DNA from: Eretmocerus hayati
Lineage: Eukaryota > Arthropoda > Insecta > Hymenoptera > Aphelinidae
Length of the DNA: 64,000 nucleotides
Assembly: GCA_029851415.1 (NCBI GenBank)
Contig: CM056743.1
Span: 91,052,501-91,116,500, forward strand
Direction of reading: 5' to 3'
Shown piece by piece: positions 58,946 through 64,000 of this stretch (its first letter is position 1; each line of letters begins with the position of its first letter). Position numbers and translations under genes: made by a program. The notes beneath the pieces are model-generated. The model had not been told where the DNA came from. It made no database searches and worked only from the letters and a program-made list of their open reading frames with translations.

Positions 58946-59656
58946 CTTTTGCGCCACGCTTTCTCTTCTACACTTCACTTTATCGATTTTTGCTTTTCTA
59001 CAAGTTGTAGAGAATCACTCAGAGATGAGACCAGTGATTTGTCTGGTCTCCTCTCCAAATCGAATCTGATTTAAACGTTTTTGGAGGTAAAATCGCTGAA
59101 ATTGTGTACTTTCATACTAAAATATCTCTTTCTAACTTCACCTTACCCCAATTTTGATTACCTAGGCTATGGTTTTTTTGGCTCAATCTATCTTTTGGTT
59201 AATACCGAAATTCCATTCCAACTCCATCAACGTGAATTTTTATAAAAAAACCAAAATTTCCAACAAAAACAGCAATTTGAGCATGTTTAGACCTATTCTA
59301 TCGAAATTCTGTTTCAACCAAATTACACGTTTTGCTAAAAAAACCTCACTTTAGGTAGCCCAAATCCCGATAACTATTTTCCTCAAAAAAATATCTCAAA
59401 ATATACAAAAATATTTTTTTCAATATTCATACTTTCCTCATATCTCTCCTCTAAATTACTTTATTCAAATTTTACTCAACTGAGTTGATATTTTTCCATC
59501 GTTCTAAATCGATTGGTTGATACCGAATTTCCTCAAAATCCATTTTAATACATCCAAAATCCGATTTATTCCCGAAAAATCCAAATTTTTTCAAAATACT
59601 CCATTTTCATAATCCTTCCACCAACTATATTAAAATTTGCCCTCAACCATACTACA

Positions 59657-60127
59657 TATCGTCGCCCCCGAAGAAGAAAAACACCTCCCATTGTTCTCCC
59701 AATGCATTCTTAAATGGGGACGTGTTTTTTTTCGTCGGGGGCGACGATATATTCCATGGAAAACTCTAGTTCAGGTCATCTGAATTCCCCTAAAATAATC
59801 CTTACACCAACTATATTAAAATTTGCCCTCAACCATACTACATATCGTCGCCCCCGAAGAAGAAAAACACCTCCCATTGTTCTCCCAATGCATTCTTAAA
59901 TGGGGACGTGTTTTTTTTCGTCGGGGGCGACGATATATTCCATGAAAAACTCTAGTTCAGGTCATCTGAATTCCCCTAAAATAATCCTTACACCAACTAT
60001 ATTAAAATTTGCCCTCAACCATACTACATATCGTCGCCCCCGACGAAAAAACACGTCCCCATTTAAGAATGCATTGGGAGAACAATGGGGGGTGTTTTTC
60101 TTCTTCGGGGGCGACGATATGTAGTAT
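59657..60127. repeat. Triplicated hairpin unit at the palindrome centre
   Basis: A ~100-bp unit begins ATATCGTCGCCCCCGA and ends TCGGGGGCGACGATAT, so it is itself a hairpin. Two direct copies (about 59657-59750 and 59843-59936, 186 bp apart) and one inverted copy (about 60028-60121) surround the centre. Confidence 0.85.
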
Positions 60128-61004
60128 GGTTGAGGGCAAATTTTAATATAGTTGGTGTAAGGATTATAAAAATGGAGTATTTTGAAAAAATTTGGATTTT
60201 TCGGGAATAAATCGGATTTTGGATGTATTAAAACGGATTTTGAGGAAATTCGGTATCAACCAATCGATTTAGAACGATGGAAAAGTAGCAACTCAGTTGA
60301 GTAAAATTTGAATGAAGTAATTTAGAGGAGAGATATGAGGAAAGTATGAATATTGAAAGAAATAGTTTTGTATATTTTGAGATATTTTTTTGAGGAAAAT
60401 AGTTATCGGGATTTGGGCTACCTAAAGTGAGGTTTTTTTAGCAAAACGTGTAATTTGGTTGAAACAGAATTTCGATAGAATAGGTCTAAACATGCTCAAA
60501 TTGCTGTTTTTGTTGGAAATTTTGGTTTTTTTTATAAAAATTCACGTTGATGGAGTTGGAATGGAATTTCGGTATTAACCAAAAGATAGATTGAGCCAAA
60601 AAAACCATAGCCTAGGTAATCAAAATTGGGGTAAGGTGAAGTTAGAAAGAGATATTTTAGTATGAAAGTACACAATTTCAGCGATTTTACCTCCAAAAAC
60701 GTTTAAATCAGATTCGATTTGGAGAGGAGACCAGACAAATCACTGGTCTCATCTCTGAGTGATTCTCTACAACTTGTAGAAAAGCAAAAATCGATAAAGT
60801 GAAGTGTAGAAGAGAAAGCGTGGCGCAAAAGAAAAACACACATACACACACACAGACAGAGGGCCGGAGAGATGAGTCACTGGAGGGTTTTTGAGGATTA
60901 TAAGGAGAAAAGTGTTACTTACAATCGTTAGATTTTGGCGAGAGGAATAAGATGGTTGAAGCACTCTTGTGATAAGATGAATTATGTTGAAGAAAATATT
61001 GACT

Positions 61005-62080
61005 TGAATGGAAAAATTGATCAAAAATTTGCTGTGTCGAAAACGAAGCTTTCTCTTTAGAGAAAGCAAAAAGGTTGGCCGGCAGAAATCAAAGACGTCC
61101 CTGATAACTGTAAAGGATTTCATACCTTCCAGGGTAGTATGTTTGAACATGAGGGTTTGCTATATAAAGATGAGAGAATCGTTGTACCAAATAATTTGAG
61201 GAAAGATGTATTAGCAAAACTGCACTATAATGACATCATAGAAAAAACCAAATACAGAGCAAGAGAAGTTGTGTTTTGGCCAGGCATAACTAGGGAGATT
61301 GAAGCCATGATAGCAAAATGTGAAGCTTGTCGAAAATTTCAAAGGAACAACACTAAAGAAAGTCTAATCCCGCATGAAATACCTCACAACTGCTGGGAAG
61401 AAGTAGGAGTGGACATATTCTACATCAATCGGTTAGCACATATTCTTGTCATAGATTACTATTCTGAATATGTGGAAGTGGGTTTATTGAAAGATGAAAG
61501 CACTGAGTCTGTGATAGTGGCCTAAAAATCCTACTTTCCAAGATTCGGAGTCCCTAAAAAGGTAAAATCAGATAATAGTCCACAGTTTGATAGCCAGCTC
61601 TTTAAAAAATTCAGTCAAGCTTGGAATTTTGATCATGTAACATCCAGTCTATATCACCCTAGAAGCAACGGCATGGTAGAGAGATGTATCCAAACAGTTA
61701 AAAAAGTTATGGAGAGAGCATTGTATGACGGAAAAGATCCTTATCTGGCGCTTCTAGAACTGAGTAACATGCCAATTTCAAAAGAGATACAGTCACCAAA
61801 CATGACAATGCTAGGCAGGAATGTAAGAGGAGTGTTGCCGGAATTTTTTGAAGCGAACAAAAAAGATTCAACTTTCAGAGAAAAACTGTTAGAACGACAA
61901 CCATGACCGAAGCTACAAAAACCTTCCGGAACTGAGAGAGAACGATTTTGTAAGGTACAAGCACGGAAATAGTTGGGAACCAGCTCAAGTGCAGAAAAAA
62001 GGGAAAACTCCTAGATCATATCAGATAAAAAATGAACATGGAAATATAATAACTAGAAATGGAGTCAACTCAATGTAGAT
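61005..62080 (+). pseudogene. Gypsy integrase, right palindrome arm
   Basis: Plus-strand mirror of the left copy: blocks 61139-61525 and 61673-61906, then a GPY-type segment up to ~62030. The 128-residue N-terminal block differs from the left copy at only two residues (K/Q and I/T), and the 77-residue block is identical. A TAA at 61523-61525 matches the left arm's TGA, so the frame was already broken, or broken independently at the same codon, when the arms formed. No RT lies upstream. Confidence 0.82.
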
Positions 62081-62326
62081 AAAGGTTGTCATTTCAAGTT
62101 CAAACCGAATAGTGACTATGACGATCTGAACTCTCAGAGCTTGCAAGGTGAGGCTACTGAAGCCAATATCCAAGGTGCAGGAGCCAAGGAAACGTTATAG
62201 GCAATACGCAGGTCGCCGATAGCCAGCTAAATATAAGCCAGAACTCAGAAGCTAGTAGAACAGTCACAAGAAGTGGCCGAGAAATAAAAAAGCCATTTTA
62301 TCTGAATGAGTATGTAACTTGATTTC

Positions 62327-62339
62327 AAAAAAAGGAAGA
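62327..62339 (+). promoter_or_regulatory. Gypsy polypurine tract
   Basis: AAAAAAAGGAAGA directly before the TGTAACAC LTR start, the expected place for plus-strand priming. Confidence 0.7.
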
Positions 62340-62430
62340 TGTAACACATGCCCGTCTGGATCTACCAGCGCGCGCATATGTATGAATGTGGTAGTGTATG
62401 AATGTGTGAGGAGTTAGTTATTAGCAGCGC
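62340..62430 (+). repeat. Partial gypsy LTR, right palindrome arm
   Basis: Starts TGTAACACATGCCCG after the PPT. The paired part stops at 62430; unpaired sequence beyond (with a TTTATAAC motif near 62451) may be more of the same LTR. Confidence 0.6.
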
Positions 62431-62620
62431 TTGGCGCGGAGCACATGCCTTTATAACATGCTTGTAATCTACGCTTGAAACATGAGTAATGAATGAGTCT
62501 ATGGTAAAATAGTGACTATAATTGCATAACAATCACCCAAACGTGACAAACAGAGCTGCGGAGTACGTTCTTCGCGAATGAGTATGCAACCAACCCAAAA
62601 GCTCCCTGAACGGGGTAATG

Positions 62621-62933
62621 ACCTGCTAAAAATAATCCTGTGGTGAACCATGGGGATCATCCTCACCGAAAACCGTGGGGTTTGGCCCTGGAGGAATCCT
62701 CGATCATGATATTCGACCAAATTTGGCATCAAAGACGTGCATCATACTAATTTCCACCATAATCAACCAAATTCGACCATGTTCGGAGAAATAATGGTCG
62801 AAATTTGTATGCTGCACATCTTCGATGCCAAATTTGGCAAGGAATTAAGACTGAACATTTCCCTAGGGCCAAACCCCACGGTTCACCATGGGGACGATCC
62901 CCATGGGTGACCACAGAATAATTTTTGGCAGGG
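62621..62933. mobile_element. 313-bp MITE with CCCTGCCAAAAA ends, TG target duplication
   Basis: Right end, read inward, is CCCTGCCAAAAATTATTCTG; the left is ACCTGCTAAAAATAATCCTG. TG lies on both sides (62619-62620, 62934-62935). Subterminal words are ACCATGGGGAT and ACCGTGGGGTTTGGCCCT in both arms, with a central TTCGACCAT/ATGGTCGAA pair. Non-coding. Confidence 0.83.
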
Positions 62934-62939
62934 TGTGCT

Positions 62940-64000
62940 TGACTCTCTTGAGATCAAATGCGTATCTCAGGCTTGAATTGCTCATCCACGGTGAATTTTC
63001 CAAATCGGTCTCATATGGATATTTCGACATCTTCCTCCATGGATGACACACCATATCAACTCCCGAAAAACAGTCTCAATAATATCCGAGAGGGTCGATG
63101 TATCACCCTATCCCTTTTTCTGAAGGTTGAGAAAAAATTAAGATATGATTCAATGCAATATCCAGGGGATCCGGAATATGAACCCGAATACTGGGATCTG
63201 TCATCTATGGAATCGATGATTTGCCATTCATGAAACTGATCTTCCGAAGTCTAGAGAAGCACCTCTCATTTGAAGAGCGCAATACTCACATAAGGATACT
63301 TGCTCTAGAAAATAGAGAATGAGATTGCTGATAATTGGGGTCTTGCATTTTTTTGACGCCCTCGAGGAAATGTCAGGCAAATTCGAGCAAATTGAGATAA
63401 GCATTGCGCAATTTGGAAAAAAATTCGCAAAATTTTTTTGACCGTGCGCAAATTGTTCAACGTAAGGACAACTTGCCCTGCTGACGTCTCAGGGATACAG
63501 TCGTCGATTGCTACCATTCTGAACAATGTTCAAAAGAAAAAGGAAAAAATCAATATAAGGTTGAGTAAACTCGAGCAAATCAAGTCAAGTGATGTCAGAA
63601 TCCCCGTATAGCAATGCATATTACAGATATAAGTGAACATTCGTTTGATCAGAAAGAGACCCCAAAAGGTGAATCCACAACTGATCTATACTTGTTGAAC
63701 AAATCATACATTATTTTTGGATTCACTCAGGTATTAATCGTATCCCACAGTCATGTTTGAACATCAATGACATCCTCCGATCGCCAATTGGGATATTAGA
63801 ACTTCTCATGTGTCACCTTCTTTTGTTGTGAGCGCTCTCTCGACTTCCCCAGTTACCAACTTACCACCTCCCCCCTTCTTCGTGACAACTCCGAAACTCT
63901 TTTAGGGTGAAAATTCCACTCATGCTCGAGTAAGTCTCAGTCTTTCCAATTTGCCACAACGAGAGGGAAGGTGGCTCACTCAGAAAGGATAAGAGAGCGG
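62940..64000. other. Unassigned right edge
   Basis: A 91-codon open frame at 62958-63233 was considered but has no recognised motif. Otherwise mixed AT-rich sequence with no repeat boundary seen. It may be host intergenic DNA or the start of another decayed element. Confidence 0.35.

Larger units (their letters stand above)
57345..62430. repeat. 5.1-kb palindrome of a gypsy 3' segment
   Basis: Left GCGCTGCTGATAACTAACTC mirrors right GAGTTAGTTATTAGCAGCGC. Mirror positions keep a constant sum (119775) from the ends to the integrase frames, so the arms have almost no net indels. The unpaired centre is only ~280 bp (about 59749-60026) and is an extra copy of a neighbouring tandem unit. Each arm reads, from outside in: partial LTR, PPT, integrase, then non-coding sequence. 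Confidence 0.9.

Noticed and set aside
39436..62933. Pairing the left end at 39436 with the GGCAGGG at 62927-62933
   Set aside because: The end at 62933 has a much better partner at 62621 with matching arms and a TG duplication.
62958..63233. 91-codon open frame at the right edge
   Set aside because: It looks somewhat protein-like (SMESMICHS end) but has no recognised domain, no splice context and no support from neighbours.

Overview
The window looks like a eukaryotic, probably insect or other arthropod, repeat-rich block. The supporting signs are spliceosomal introns in a PIF/Harbinger-type gene, an R1/Jockey-group LINE, a Ty1/copia element whose primer site matches the anticodon arm of initiator tRNA-Met, and hAT, pogo, TTAA and Ty3/gypsy elements. 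The species cannot be named from the sequence. No ordinary host gene was recognised. Almost everything readable is transposon, satellite or very long inverted repeat, nested several layers deep.

Layout. 0.3-1.3 kb: a 37-bp minisatellite split by a small TIR element. 2.0-13.35 kb: a tandem ~350-bp satellite hit by three insertions: an 1.16-kb foldback (2371-3532), an 8.55-kb element (3942-12494, itself holding a tRNA-carrying foldback, an ~82-bp satellite and a 5'-truncated LINE) and a 272-bp MITE (12962-13233). 13.96-25.8 kb: a nearly intact copia element on the minus strand whose 3' LTR is split by a 7-kb hAT-like foldback; inside that sit a TA-flanked MITE and a pogo-like element. 26.5-39.4 kb: a spliced PIF/Harbinger transposase gene with an intact D-D-E set, interrupted in its last visible exon by an 11.4-kb TIR element (27602-39012) and again by a related element at 39436. 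41.6-45.4 kb: the 5' half of a Ty3/gypsy element (LTR, gag, protease, start of RT) with a textbook -1 frameshift signal. 46.2-57.1 kb: a 10.9-kb TTAA-flanked element; inside it is a 7.6-kb element built of two satellites. 57.3-62.4 kb: a 5.1-kb palindrome carrying two inverted copies of a gypsy integrase-to-LTR segment. 62.6-62.9 kb: another small MITE. The last kilobase holds nothing recognised.

Most notable signal: a set of TIR elements (2371, 12962, 27602, 39436, 47082, 62621) that share a CCCT[G/A]C-type terminus, a 2-bp target duplication of variable sequence (CT, GA, GA, TT, TG where both ends are visible) and terminal or internal arrays of a short palindromic word that differs from element to element. 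Three of them carry a tRNA-like Pol III cassette 200-280 bp from the end, with its 3' end and a T-run pointing outward. Several insertion sites can be read exactly because the interrupted sequence is a tandem repeat or an open reading frame. None of these elements shows a recognisable transposase, so the mobilising enzyme is unknown and the grouping is an inference from the ends and the target duplications.
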